Shown here: one piece after another, positions 8,774 through 18,349 of the stretch
How positions within the stretch are numbered: the stretch's first letter is position 1
Layout: each line of letters starts with the position of its first letter
From: JAFAFN01 sp963707555
GTDB taxonomy: Bacteria > Actinomycetota > Acidimicrobiia > Acidimicrobiales > Microtrichaceae
Direction: 5' to 3'
DNA: 64,000 nt
Assembly (NCBI GenBank): GCA_963707555.1
Contig: CAVPQM010000024.1
Location: 310,001-374,000, forward strand
Notes under the pieces: generated by a model
The model's database searches: none
What the model was told of the DNA's origin: nothing
Seen by the model: only the letters and a program-made list of their open reading frames with translations
Translations under genes and position numbers: made by a program

Positions 8774-11458
8774 ATGAGCGACGACACCCCCACCGGTGGC
8801 AACCCTGCGGACGAGGTCCCGGAGGGCGACGAGTCCACGCCGGACGTGCCCGTCGAGGGCTCCGAGGTCTCGACCAGGTCGGGCACGATCGAACCGATCG
8901 AGATCCAACAGGAGATGGAGCAGTCCTTCCTGGACTACGCCATGTCCGTCATCGTCGCCCGTGCGCTGCCCGACGCGCGCGACGGTCTCAAGCCGGTGCA
9001 CCGCCGCATCCTGTGGGCCATGCACGAGGCGGGGCTGCGCCCCGATCGCAACCACCGCAAGTGCGCGACCGTCGTCGGCGACGTGCTGGGCAAGTATCAC
9101 CCCCACGGCGATCAGTCCGTGTACGACGCCCTGGTCCGCATGGGCCAGGACTTCTCGCTGCGTCATCCGCTGATCGACCCGCACGGCAACTTCGGGTCGC
9201 CGTCGGACCCCCCGGCCGCCTACCGCTACACCGAGTGCCGCCTCACGCCGCTCGCGATGCACATGCTGGCGGGCATCGACGAGGACACCGTCGACTTCTC
9301 ACCGAACTTCGACGGCTCCACCGAGGAGCCGAAGGTGCTGCCGGGTCGGTTCCCCAACCTGCTCGTCAACGGCAGCCAGGGCATCGCGGTCGGCATGGCG
9401 ACGAACATCCCGCCCCACAACCTGGGCGAGGTGATCGACGCGACGTTGCACCTGATCGACAACCCGGAGGCCACCCCCGACGACCTGATGGAGTTCGTCA
9501 AGGGTCCAGACTTCCCGACGGGAGCGCAGATCATGGGCCGCGCGGGGCTCATCTCGGCGATCCGCACCGGGCGCGGTTCGATCAAGATGCGCGCCAAGGC
9601 CGAGATCGAGGAGGGGCCGCGCGGCGACCGCATCGTCGTCAGCGAGATCCCGTACCAGACGTCGGTCGAGGTGATCGAGGAGAAGATCGCCGAGCTCGCG
9701 AACGCCCGGGTGCTCGAGGGCGTGCGTGAGATCCGCAACGAACGTTCGCGCGGCTTGACCCGCCTGGTGATCGAGCTGAAGAAGGACACCGTCGCGAACG
9801 TCCTGCTCAACAACCTCTACAAGCACACGCCGCTGCAGACCACGTTCTCGACCAACTTCGTGGCGCTGGTCGACGGCGTGCCGCGCACGTTGAACCTGCG
9901 TGACGCGCTGGTGCACTACATCGACCACCAGGTCGAGGTCATCACCCGGCGCACCCAGTTCCGGCTCGACAAGGCACGGCGTCGTGCCCACATCGTCGAG
10001 GGCTTCCTCAAGGCCCTCGACCTGATCGACGAGATCATCGCGGCGATCCGCGCGTCCGCGGATCGGGCCGCCGCGATCCTCGCCCTGCAGGGCGAGGGAT
10101 TCGAGTTCAGCGAGATCCAGGCGACCGAGATCGTCGACATGCGCCTGTCCACCCTGACCCGCCTCGGTCGTGAGCGTCTCGAGGAGGAGATGGCCGCGCT
10201 GCGGGAGACCATCGCGTTCCTCGAGGCGATCCTCGCCGATGACGCAGTGCTGCGTCAGGTGATCAAGGACGAGATGATCGAGATCCGCGACGAGTTCGCG
10301 ACGCCTCGCCGCACGACGATCGAGCACGACGACGGTGACCTCGAGATCGAGGACCTGATCGACGACGAGGAAGTCGTGGTCGTGATGACCGCGCGCGGGT
10401 ACATCAAGACCGTCGCGGCCGACGCGTTCAAGTCCCAGGGTCGAGGCGGCCGCGGCGTCGCCGGCGCGCGCCTCAAGGACGAGGACTACATCACGCACCT
10501 GGTGCACACCTCGGCGCACGCGTTCCTGTTGTTCTTCTCGAACCGTGGCCGTGTGTACCGCCTGAAGGCGCACCGCATCCCCCAGCGCGACCGCACCGCG
10601 CAGGGACTCGCGATCGTGAACCTGCTGCGACTCCAGCCGGACGAGAAGATCCAGACGATCATCGACACCCGCGACTACGAGACCCACCGCTACCTGTTCT
10701 TCGTGACGCGCAACGGCACCGTCAAGAAGACGATGTTCAACGCCTACGACAACTCCCGCCAGGACGGCCTCATCGCCATCAACCTGCGTGACGGCGACGA
10801 GCTGGTCCGGGTGATCCCGACCTCGGGTGACGACGAGATCCTCCTGGTCTCCGAGGCCGGCCAGGGCATCCGCTTCTCCGAAGAGGACGTGCGCCCCATG
10901 GGTCGGACCGCCGGTGGTGTGCGCGGCATGCGCCTGCGTGAGGGCGACGGCGTCGTCGGCGCCGACGCCATCGCGCCGGACCTGCGGCTGCTCACGATCA
11001 CCGACGCGGGCTATGGCAAGCGCACCGAGGTCGACGAGTTCTCGATCCAGGGACGCGGCGGCCAGGGTGTGCGCGCCCACAAGCTGCACGCGGACCGTGG
11101 ACGTGTGGTCACCGGCTTCCTGGTGGGCGAGGACGACGACCTGCTGCTGATCAACGACGCGGGAGTGCTGATCCGCACCGGCGTCAAGGACATCTCGGTC
11201 CAGGGTCGCGGCGCGACCGGTGTGCGGGTCATGCGCAACGACGACGAGACCAAGGTCGCGGCGGTCGCCAGGGTGCTCTCCTCTGAGGAGGCCCCGAACG
11301 GCGACGTGGACCTGGACCCGCTCGACGGCACCGACTCCGACGGCACCGACTCCGACGGCACCGACTCCGACAGCACCGACCCAGATGGCTCCATCTCGGA
11401 CAGCACCGGGACCGACGGCTCCGAGGCCGACGGAGCGGGTGGCACCGACGAGGGGTGA
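8774..11458 (+). CDS. gyrA: DNA gyrase subunit A
   Basis: DNA-cleaving subunit of gyrase, 894 aa. The N-terminus carries an acidic extension of about 35 residues. The quinolone-resistance region reads HPHGDQSVYDALVRM: Gln114 stands at the position of E. coli Ser83 (M. tuberculosis Ala90), while Asp118 (E. coli Asp87) is kept. Catalytic Tyr152 is in AAYRYTECRL. The C-terminal beta-pinwheel contains a GyrA-box-like QGRGGRG. The tail is an acidic Asp/Gly/Thr/Ser repeat made by a 15-bp DNA repeat. Confidence 0.97.
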   Translation: MSDDTPTGGNPADEVPEGDESTPDVPVEGSEVSTRSGTIEPIEIQQEMEQSFLDYAMSVIVARALPDARDGLKPVHRRILWAMHEAGLRPDRNHRKCATVVGDVLGKYHPHGDQSVYDALVRMGQDFSLRHPLIDPHGNFGSPSDPPAAYRYTECRLTPLAMHMLAGIDEDTVDFSPNFDGSTEEPKVLPGRFPNLLVNGSQGIAVGMATNIPPHNLGEVIDATLHLIDNPEATPDDLMEFVKGPDFPTGAQIMGRAGLISAIRTGRGSIKMRAKAEIEEGPRGDRIVVSEIPYQTSVEVIEEKIAELANARVLEGVREIRNERSRGLTRLVIELKKDTVANVLLNNLYKHTPLQTTFSTNFVALVDGVPRTLNLRDALVHYIDHQVEVITRRTQFRLDKARRRAHIVEGFLKALDLIDEIIAAIRASADRAAAILALQGEGFEFSEIQATEIVDMRLSTLTRLGRERLEEEMAALRETIAFLEAILADDAVLRQVIKDEMIEIRDEFATPRRTTIEHDDGDLEIEDLIDDEEVVVVMTARGYIKTVAADAFKSQGRGGRGVAGARLKDEDYITHLVHTSAHAFLLFFSNRGRVYRLKAHRIPQRDRTAQGLAIVNLLRLQPDEKIQTIIDTRDYETHRYLFFVTRNGTVKKTMFNAYDNSRQDGLIAINLRDGDELVRVIPTSGDDEILLVSEAGQGIRFSEEDVRPMGRTAGGVRGMRLREGDGVVGADAIAPDLRLLTITDAGYGKRTEVDEFSIQGRGGQGVRAHKLHADRGRVVTGFLVGEDDDLLLINDAGVLIRTGVKDISVQGRGATGVRVMRNDDETKVAAVARVLSSEEAPNGDVDLDPLDGTDSDGTDSDGTDSDSTDPDGSISDSTGTDGSEADGAGGTDEG
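11324..11383 (+). repeat. 15-bp coding tandem repeat in gyrA tail
   Basis: Three perfect copies of GACGGCACCGACTCC and a fourth degenerate one encode repeated DGTDS in the GyrA C-terminal tail. Simple repeats like this vary in number between strains and form a disordered acidic tail. Confidence 0.85.
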
Positions 11459-11468
11459 CCGCCGAGCC

Positions 11469-11804
11469 ATGACCGGCGCGGCCTCGCTGCTGGTCCTGGC
11501 GGTGGTGGCGGTCGCGGTCGGACTGGTCGCCGCGATCGGGCACTCGACGCCGGTGCTGGTCGACCAGGCGCGAGCCGACGCGGTCGCTGATCTGGCCGCG
11601 CTGGCCGGTGTCGGCGGAGGTGACGCGGCGGCCCGGACCGTCGCGGAGCGCTCCGGGGCGACCGCCGTCCGGGTCGACGGCTCGCCACCCGGCGCAGCGC
11701 CGGACGCCGTCGTGGTCTCGGTCGTGGTCGGGGGCCGCAGCGCCGTCGCGACGGCGGCGCCGAGTGGGTCGGACCCCTTCGATGAGCCCGTGGGCGGACC
11801 GTGA
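11469..11804 (+). CDS. Small membrane-anchored protein, TadE/Rv3654c-like
   Basis: 111 aa starting MTGAASLLVLAVVAVAVGL. One N-terminal hydrophobic helix is followed by DQARADAVADLAALAG, resembling the start of actinobacterial TadE-like pilus-assembly or secretion-neighbourhood proteins. The ATG is 10 bases after the gyrA stop, so co-transcription is likely. No catalytic residues are evident; the family call rests on the helix plus the Ala/Asp-rich segment. Confidence 0.5.
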   Translation: MTGAASLLVLAVVAVAVGLVAAIGHSTPVLVDQARADAVADLAALAGVGGGDAAARTVAERSGATAVRVDGSPPGAAPDAVVVSVVVGGRSAVATAAPSGSDPFDEPVGGP

Positions 11805-11814
11805 GCCCCCTAGG

Positions 11815-12438
11815 ATGTCGACCGTGACATCGACGCCGTCAGCGGAGGAGACCGCCGTCAGCGCTGGCGGCGGCCAAGCCGGCAGCCCTGGTTCCGCCGA
11901 TCCCGCCGACGCACGCCCGACGCGTCGACAGGCCCGCACCGAGACGCCCGCGGCGGCCGCCGGGACCCCCGCCAGGGCGGTGTCAGCGGACTCCCGCCCG
12001 AGCGAGCCGCGGCGAGTCCTGGGCTACGGACGTCAGCGCTACGAAGCGCGCAAGGTGCGCCGTCTGGTCCGCCACCTCGACCCGTGGTCGATGCTGAAGC
12101 TCTCGCTGCTCGTCTCGCTGTGCATGTGGCTCATCGTCATGATCGCCTCGGTGATCCTGTGGACCGTGGCCCGCAACGCGGGCACCATCGACAGCCTCGA
12201 GGACTTCGTCAACTCGTCGTTCTCGTTGACGGACTGGACCCTCGACGGAGATTTCATCTTCCGGCAGTTCGGCCTGATCACCCTGCTGCTGTCGTTGGGC
12301 TTCGCTGCGGCGGTGGTGATCGCCACCCTGGTGTTCAACCTGATCAGCGACATCATCGGTGGTGTCTGGGTCTCGGTGATCGAGGAGGAGACCGCTCGAC
12401 CGGTCGCCGAATCGAAACGAGACCGGTCCGTCGGGTAA
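11815..12438 (+). CDS. DUF3566 transmembrane protein
   Basis: 207 aa. A disordered Ala/Pro/Thr-rich N-terminus (about 75 residues) is followed by the DUF3566 core with two membrane helices: LKLSLLVSLCMWLIVMIASV, then GLITLLLSLGFAAAVVIATL. This family sits just downstream of gyrA in most Actinobacteria. Its function is unknown. Confidence 0.88.
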   Translation: MSTVTSTPSAEETAVSAGGGQAGSPGSADPADARPTRRQARTETPAAAAGTPARAVSADSRPSEPRRVLGYGRQRYEARKVRRLVRHLDPWSMLKLSLLVSLCMWLIVMIASVILWTVARNAGTIDSLEDFVNSSFSLTDWTLDGDFIFRQFGLITLLLSLGFAAAVVIATLVFNLISDIIGGVWVSVIEEETARPVAESKRDRSVG

Positions 12439-12477
12439 CGTGGTCGGCCGCTGCCGGTGGCGCATCACCGGCGGAGC

Positions 12478-12551
<74 letters not shown>

Positions 12552-12589
12552 CGGACCGCTCCCACAGGCACGCTCCCACAGGAGACGAC

Positions 12590-12727
12590 ATGCGAGGACT
12601 ACGTCGTGCAGTGCTCGCGGTGGCGCTCGGAGCGCTCGTCGGTGCGGTGCTCCGGCTGAAGGGCGCCGATCCGAGTCCGCTCGAGCGAGGCGGCTGGCGA
12701 GAGCTCGACGGCAACGACCTCCGATGA
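12590..12727 (+). CDS. Small single-helix membrane protein (unknown)
   Basis: 45 codons from an ATG eight bases after a GGAG site, starting MRGLRRAVLAVALGALVGAV. Arg residues precede one hydrophobic helix; an acidic C-terminus follows. It lies 38 bp after the tRNA and 10 bp before the next gene. No family recognised; the good start context and neighbour spacing suggest it is real. Confidence 0.5.
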   Translation: MRGLRRAVLAVALGALVGAVLRLKGADPSPLERGGWRELDGNDLR

Positions 12728-12737
12728 GCCACCCCCG

Positions 12738-13796
12738 ATGAGCGATCGACCTCTGAGGACCGACGCGGCGAGTGCGCCTGCCGTCGGCCGGATCGCGGTG
12801 GTGGGCGCCGGCATCCTCGGGGTGCGGATCGCTCGTGAGCTCCTGACGCCCGGCTCCGATGCCCGCCCGACCAACGACGGGATCACCGTGGTCACCCGCC
12901 GCCGTGAGCGTCGGACGCAGGTCGCGGCGGCCTTCGGTGAACAGGCACGGGTCGTGCTCGAGCGCGACGGTGTCGAGCGGGCGCTGGCCGCTGCCGACGT
13001 CTCGACGGTCGTCGTCGCGAGGGAGGCGGGGGCTCAGCTCGATGTCGCCAGGGACCAGCTCGACGCGGGTCGACACGTGGTGTGCACCTCGGACGACGCG
13101 GACGAGGTGCGGGCACTGCTCGACCTCGACGACCTGGCCGCGGCACGAGGGGTCCGGTTGTTCGTCGGTGCCGCGATGTCACCGGGGCTGTCGTGCCTGC
13201 TCGTGCGTCACGCAGCCGGGCGAGCTCGACATCGTCGACGAGATCCACGTGTCACGGCATGGTGCCGCGGGGCCGGCCTGCGCTCGTCAGCGTCTGCCGC
13301 GCGCTGCGCGGCACCGCGGTCGACTGGCGGGACGGCGCCTGGGTGCGACGCCCCGGGTTCTCGGGACGCGAGCTGAGCTGGTTCCCGGATCCGATCGGGG
13401 CACGGGACTGCTACCGCGCCGATCTGGCCGAGCCCGCCCTGCTGGTGCAGCGGTTCCCCGGGGTGCAGCGGGTCACGGCCCGTCTCGCGGCGTCACGCCG
13501 GGACCGAGCGTTCGCGCCGTTCCCCGTGCTGGTCCCACCCCCGGACGAGGGCGGCATCGGCGCGATCCGCGTCGAACTGCGTGGCGAGCTCGGTGGAGAA
13601 CGTCGTGCGGTCGTCTACGGAGCGCTGGATCGCCCCGCGGTCGCGGGCGCGGCGGTCGCCGCGGTCACGGCCCTGCACGCAGGGAGCAGCGGGACGGGGG
13701 CGAGTGGTCTGGCGGGCGTCGACGACCCGCTGCCGGTCCTCGTGGAGCTGGCGCGACGCGGTGTCGCGCGCGGCCGCGTTCGAGCCCGAGACCTGA
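12738..13796 (+). CDS. NAD(P)-binding oxidoreductase, saccharopine-dehydrogenase-like (three apparent frameshifts)
   Basis: The N-terminal Rossmann fold has AVVGAGILGVRIARELL (GxGxxG), then VFVGAAMSPGLSCLLVRHA-like catalytic-domain sequence. Reading through needs single-base corrections at about 13212 (GCCGGGCGAG), 13285 and 13765. The corrected protein is about 351 aa, ending ...AAAFEPET. Each break is a +1 insertion in a G/C run, and conserved sequence (GELDIVDEIHVSRHG; ALRGTAVDWRDGAWVRRPG) continues on both sides. Substrate unknown. Confidence 0.65.
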
Positions 13797-13990
13797 GTCT
13801 GCGGATCGGCTCAGCTTCGGCGGATGCAATTCGCCCGAACTGTTCAGATTTCCCCGCGAATCGCCGACATATCCCACAGAGAGTGATATTCTTCGTCCAC
13901 TGAATCGCACTGAGCGTGTCGGTGGAGGTCCGCTGGGGATTTTCTGGAGATTTCGCTCAAGTTCTGCGCGCCCGCGTGCCGATATCTCTT

Positions 13991-14011
13991 CCTGGCCGAC
14001 GTTCGGCCAGG
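13991..14011 (+). promoter_or_regulatory. Hairpin overlapping the ribosome-binding site of the sigma-factor gene
   Basis: A perfect 9-3-9 inverted repeat (CCTGGCCGA-CGT-TCGGCCAGG) ends within the GGAGGAG ribosome-binding site of the following gene (start 14025). Pairing would hide the first bases of the Shine-Dalgarno, suggesting translational control of the sigma factor. It could instead be a transcription-factor operator. Confidence 0.5.
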
Positions 14012-14024
14012 AGGAGACGCTGTC

Positions 14025-14993
14025 ATGGGCAAGATGCGAAGCGATGCGACGACGGGGATCGACGAGACGGGCGACGAGCTCGACGGTCCCGAGGTCGCCA
14101 CGATGCCGGTGGTGAAGCGCACCCAGGCCGAGGTGACAGCCCTGGTCGAGGAGCACCTGCCGCTGGTGAACCACGTGGTGTTCCAGGTCGCGGTGCACTT
14201 CCCCCGCCACGTCGATCGTGACGAGCTGGCCCGGGCCGGCGCCCTCGGTCTGGTCGAGGCCGCGAAGCGCTACGACGAGTCCCGTGGCGTGCCGTTCAAC
14301 CGCTTCGCGGCCCAGCGCATCCGTGGGGCGATCATCGACGCCGTCCGCGCCGCCGACTGGGCGCCCCGCTCGGTCCGCGCCCTGGCCCGCCGGCTCGACC
14401 AGGTCGAGCAGAACCTGGCCAGCCGGCTCGGTCGGGTGCCGTCGCTGACCGAGACCGCCGCAGCGCTCGAGATCTCCCGCGAGGAGCTCGACCGACTGCG
14501 TGACCGCCTGTTCCGCTCGGTCGTGCTGGCGTTCGACTCGCTCGTGGGTGACGCGGACGACGACGAGCTCACCTTGGTCGACGTGCTGACCGACCGCTCG
14601 GTGATGGAGCCCTCCGAGGAGCTCGAGAGCCGCGAGCTGCACGCCTACCTGCGTGACGCGGTGCAGCTGCTGCCCGAGCGCCATCGTCTGGTGGTCGTCG
14701 GCTACTTCATCGAGGAGCGCACCTCGCAGGACCTGGCGCGGTTCCTCGGTGTGACCGAGTCGCGGGTGTCGCAGATGCGCACCGAGGCGCTGAACATGCT
14801 GCGACAGGGCATCGAGGCGCAGTACGAGCCGGCCGCCGAGCGTGTGCCCGCCGAGGGTCTGGTCGCCCGCCGCCGCGCGGCGTACGCAGATGCCATCTCC
14901 GACGCCTCCGGCTGGGGTGATCGCATCTCTGCTCGTGGATCGTCGGACCAGGACGCCGGCATGTTCGAACGGGCGCTCGTCGCTGCAGGCTGA
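14025..14993 (+). CDS. RNA polymerase sigma factor, FliA/WhiG (sigma-28) type
   Basis: 322 aa with sigma regions 2, 3 and 4. Region 2 reads DELARAGALGLVEAAKRYDE and FNRFAAQRIRGAIIDAVRAA; region 4 has LLPERHRLVVVGYFIEERTS and a helix-turn-helix LARFLGVTESRVSQMRTEAL. The short region 1 and the RIRGAIIDA motif mark the FliA/WhiG/SigD group, which controls motility, sporulation or stress genes. No flagellar gene is nearby, so the regulon is unknown. Confidence 0.85.
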   Translation: MGKMRSDATTGIDETGDELDGPEVATMPVVKRTQAEVTALVEEHLPLVNHVVFQVAVHFPRHVDRDELARAGALGLVEAAKRYDESRGVPFNRFAAQRIRGAIIDAVRAADWAPRSVRALARRLDQVEQNLASRLGRVPSLTETAAALEISREELDRLRDRLFRSVVLAFDSLVGDADDDELTLVDVLTDRSVMEPSEELESRELHAYLRDAVQLLPERHRLVVVGYFIEERTSQDLARFLGVTESRVSQMRTEALNMLRQGIEAQYEPAAERVPAEGLVARRRAAYADAISDASGWGDRISARGSSDQDAGMFERALVAAG

Positions 14994-15064
14994 CCTGCGG
15001 GAGCTGCAGGCTGACCGGGCAGTTCCGGCGTGAGGGTCGGGTTCGGTCGTTCGGCGACGCTGTG

Positions 15065-15079
15065 CGAGACTGATTCTCA
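15065..15079. promoter_or_regulatory. Fur/Zur-like inverted repeat at the ABC ATPase start
   Basis: CGAGACT-G-ATTCTCA has a 7-1-7 arrangement resembling Fur-family boxes (TGAGAATGATTCTCA type); five of seven arm positions are symmetric. It overlaps the ATG at 15079, suggesting metal-dependent repression of the downstream metal-type ABC ATPase. Confidence 0.45.
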
Positions 15080-15898
15080 TGTCCGCACGGCCGACGTCGG
15101 CGATCCAGACCCGCTCGCTCGTGCTGGCTCACGGCAGCCACGTCGCGGTCGACGGCGCAGATCTGGACCTTCCCACGGGCACGATCATCGCCTGCATCGG
15201 GCCGAACGGCAGCGGCAAGTCGAGCTTCCTCGACGCCGTCGCCGGGCTGCTCGGTCCCCGGTCGGGCACGATCTCGGTGCTCGGCGGCGAGCCGGGTCGC
15301 GGTCGGGTGGCCTACGTGTTCCAGTCGACCGAGACACCGGCACACCTGCCGCTGACGGTGGTCGAGGTCGTCACCATGGGTCGCTACGGGCGAGCCGGGC
15401 TGACGGGCCGCCTGGGCGCCGCCGGACGCGCCGAGGTGCACCGGGCGATGGAGCGCGTCGGTGTGACCGACCTGGCGCACCGTCAGCTGCTCGAGCTCTC
15501 GGGCGGGCAGCGTCAGCGGGTCCTCGTCGCGCAGGGGCTGGCCGCCGGCGGCCGACCTGCTGGTGCTCGACGAGCCGATGACGGGCTTGGACATGACCTC
15601 GCGCGAGCGGATCCTCGAGGTGATGGCCGAGGAGCGCGCCGCGGGACGGACCGTCGTCTTCAGCACCCATGACCTCTCCGAGGCGGCGGATGCCGACCGG
15701 GTGGTCCTGCTCGCCGGGCGACTGGTGGCGGCGGGCACCCCCGACGAGGTGCTCGTCGAGGAGCACCTGATGGAGGCCTACCGGGGACGGGTGGTCGACG
15801 TGGCGGGTGTGCGCATCATCGACGATCCGCACCACCACGGCGCACGATCGGACCGCCACGACGGACACGACCACTCACATGATCACTCACACGACTGA
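15079..15898 (+). CDS. ABC transporter ATP-binding protein, Zn/Mn (ZnuC/MntB) type, His-rich tail (apparent frameshift)
   Basis: Walker A GPNGSGKSS, Q-loop, signature LSGGQRQRV and Walker B LLVLDEPMTGLD are present, but the frame breaks at about 15549 (GCCGGCGGCCGAC, one extra G). The corrected length is about 272 aa. The tail HDGHDHSHDHSHD is metal-binding in appearance, which supports a zinc or manganese role. No permease or binding-protein gene is adjacent; the next gene runs in the opposite direction and abuts this one. Confidence 0.8.
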
Positions 15899-16675
15899 TC
15901 AGCCGTTGAGCACGGCCACCAGTTCGTCGTGGAACCGTCCGTTGCTGGCCACCGCCGAGTAGAGGCCGTCGGCACCGGGGGAGAGGTCCTTCGATCCGTG
16001 CCACGTGGTGAGGGTGCCGCCGGACTCGGGCACGATGACGGTCAGCGCGGCGATGTCCCACCAGGCCAGGATCGGGTCGGTCATCGCGTCGATGCGACCG
16101 CTGGCGACCAGCGCGTACCCGTAGGCGTCACCCCAGGTGCGGATCTGCGCGCCGGCGTCGACGAGCCGACCGAAGAGGGCGCCGTCCCACAGCTCGAACG
16201 CGGTGCTCGACACGTACGCACCCTCGACGCGGTCGTGGTCCGACACCGAGACCGGAGCGCCGTCGAACCTGCAGCCGAGCCCACGTCCCGCAGCGACGTT
16301 CTCGCCCAGCGCCGGCAGGTTGATCACGCCGATCGCAGGACCTTGCTCGTCCTCGAGGTAGAGCAGGTTCGAGTAGGTGCCGACCCCGTGGGTGAAGGCC
16401 TTCGTGCCGTCGATCGGGTCGATCACCCAGCGGCGGCCGGAGGTACCCGGCTTGTCGGCCTCCTCCTCACCCTGGATCGCGTCGTCGGGGTACGCCGACT
16501 CGATCATCTCGCGCAGCAGTCGCTCGGCGGCGCGGTCGGCCTGCGTGACCGGCGACCCGTCGCGCTTGGCGTCGACGGTCAGCTCGGTGTGGTTGAACCA
16601 ACCGAGGGTGAGCTCACCCGCCGCACGGGTCCATTCGACGGCTTGGTCCAGCAGGTCGGGATCGACGTTGGTCAT
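15899..16675 (-). CDS. hisN: Inositol-monophosphatase-fold phosphatase, probable histidinol-phosphatase
   Basis: 258 aa from ATG 16675; an upstream in-frame extension lacks conservation. Metal-site motifs of the Li+-sensitive phosphatase family: GEEEAD, DPIDGTKAF and WWDIAAL. Actinobacterial HisN proteins have this architecture, and the short SDADR/TQADRAAE N-terminal region fits HisN rather than SuhB. A related inositol- or fructose-phosphate substrate cannot be excluded. Confidence 0.75.
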   Translation of the reverse strand: MTNVDPDLLDQAVEWTRAAGELTLGWFNHTELTVDAKRDGSPVTQADRAAERLLREMIESAYPDDAIQGEEEADKPGTSGRRWVIDPIDGTKAFTHGVGTYSNLLYLEDEQGPAIGVINLPALGENVAAGRGLGCRFDGAPVSVSDHDRVEGAYVSSTAFELWDGALFGRLVDAGAQIRTWGDAYGYALVASGRIDAMTDPILAWWDIAALTVIVPESGGTLTTWHGSKDLSPGADGLYSAVASNGRFHDELVAVLNG

Positions 16676-16823
16676 GGCCCGAGTCTCGCGGAACGCCACC
16701 GTCGGCCGCACCATCGGGGCCGGCACGGACAACCGGGCGGTCCCCGGCGCGAGAAGCTGCCATGATCACTGTGCGACACCGCCGCCGACCCGGGCGGCGA
16801 CACCCCTCGACCGCTGGAGGATC

Positions 16824-17648
16824 GTGGATCTCCGTACCATCCTGGACCTGGCCGACCATGGTCCCGACATGTACGTCGGCATCGGACCGCACTACCCGTG
16901 GGGCGGCCTCTACGGCGGCCAGATCGTGGCCCAGGCGCTGCGGGCCGCCGCTCGCACCGTCGAGGACGACGAGCTCCACGTGCACTCGCTGCGTGCCTAC
17001 TTCATCCGCCGGGGCGACCACGACGAGCCGGTGCGCTACGAGGTCGACCGGATCCGCAACGGACGATCGTTCGCCACACGCCGGGTCGTGGCCCGCCAGG
17101 CGGTCGGCGCCATCCTCAACCTCGAGGCGAGCTTCCAGCGCGCCGAGCGCTCGGCCGACATCGAGCCGCTCTCGCTGCCGCCGGACGTGCCCCATCCCGA
17201 CGACCTGACGCTCGACTCGTGGAGCCCCGTGTTCGAGCGGGCGTTCGTCCCCGCGGACGGCCTCGCGCTGGCCGGTCGTGACGGCTCGGGCCGGGCCGCC
17301 GCGTGGTTGCGCGTCTCCCAGGACCTGCCGGACGACCAGATCACCCATGCAGGAGGACTGGCCTACCTCTCCGACGACCTGCCCACCGACGCGGTCGTGC
17401 GGGCGCACCCGGTGCGCCGCGAGCCCGACGAGGTGCTCCACAAGGTGCTGTTCACCGCGAGCCTCGACCACACGATCTGGTTCCACCGCCCGTTCCGTGC
17501 GGACGCGTGGCAGCTGCACGACTTCACCTGCCACACCTTCGTCGGCGGGCGCGGCCTGTCGCTCGGCCACGTCTTCGGCACCGACGGCAGCCACATCGCG
17601 ACCATCGCCCAAGAGGTGCTGCTGCGCGACACCCGGGAGCGCGACTGA
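16824..17648 (+). CDS. tesB: Acyl-CoA thioesterase II (TesB family)
   Basis: 274 aa double-hotdog enzyme that hydrolyses acyl-CoA. GTG 16824 is preceded by GGAGG. The N-terminal hotdog has GGLYGGQIVAQAL; the C-terminal hotdog has SLDHTIWFHRPF with the conserved Asp, and the end reads RGLSLGHVFGTDG. The stop abuts the convergent response-regulator gene. Confidence 0.9.
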   Translation: MDLRTILDLADHGPDMYVGIGPHYPWGGLYGGQIVAQALRAAARTVEDDELHVHSLRAYFIRRGDHDEPVRYEVDRIRNGRSFATRRVVARQAVGAILNLEASFQRAERSADIEPLSLPPDVPHPDDLTLDSWSPVFERAFVPADGLALAGRDGSGRAAAWLRVSQDLPDDQITHAGGLAYLSDDLPTDAVVRAHPVRREPDEVLHKVLFTASLDHTIWFHRPFRADAWQLHDFTCHTFVGGRGLSLGHVFGTDGSHIATIAQEVLLRDTRERD

Positions 17649-18349
17649 TCAGGTGATGCCGCGGTCGACCGCCCAGCGCACGAGCTCGTGACGCCGGGTC
17701 AGGTGCAGCTTCGCAAGGATGTTCCGCACGTGGTTCTCGACCGTCTTGGGTGAGATGAAGAGCGTCTTCGCCGACCTGCGCGTAGGTGTGACCGCGGGCG
17801 ACGTGGCCGAGCACCTCGCGCTCGCGTGGCGTCAGCGTGCGGACCGCGGCGTCGGCCTGGTCGGCGGGATCGCTGCCGCCGGCCATGCGACGGAACTCCG
17901 ACAGCACGAGCGCGGCCAGCTGGGGCGAGAAGACCGGTTCGCCGCCGCGCGGCCCGGCGCAGCGCGGCGCGCAGCTCGTCGGGACGCGTCGACTTCACCA
18001 GGTAGCCGACCGCACCCGTCGCGATGGCGTCGAGCAGGTCGCGCTCGGCCTCGGAGACGGTGATGATGACGATCGGCGTCTCGGTCGCGCAGGCCCGCAC
18101 CACCGCCAGTCCGCCGCCGCCGGGCATGTGCAGGTCGACGAGCGCCAGGTCCGGTCGGGTCGCTTCGATGACCTCGATCGCCGCGGCGGCGTCCTCGGAC
18201 TCGCCGACGACGTCGAACCCGTCGCCCAGGTCGACGCGCAGCCCGGAACGCCAGATGTGGTGGTCGTCCGCGATCACGACCCGGATGGGATGATCGTCGT
18301 CGGCGCGACGGTCGGCGCGGGTCGGGCGATCAGCTGCGGGTTCGGCCAT
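17649..18349 (-). CDS. LuxR/NarL-family response regulator (two apparent frameshifts)
   Basis: Receiver domain IRVVIADDHHIWRSGLRVDL with phospho-acceptor Asp in LALVDLHMPGGGG and Lys in GYLVKSTRPDEL. The LuxR domain (LTPREREVLGHVARG, then LFISPKTVENHVRNILAKLH) lies in other frames: single-base insertions at about 17950 and 17775 must be removed. Corrected length about 232 aa. The start overlaps the end of the VWA gene by about 20 bases, so the two are co-transcribed. Likely partner: the histidine kinase at 20115-21308. Confidence 0.85.
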
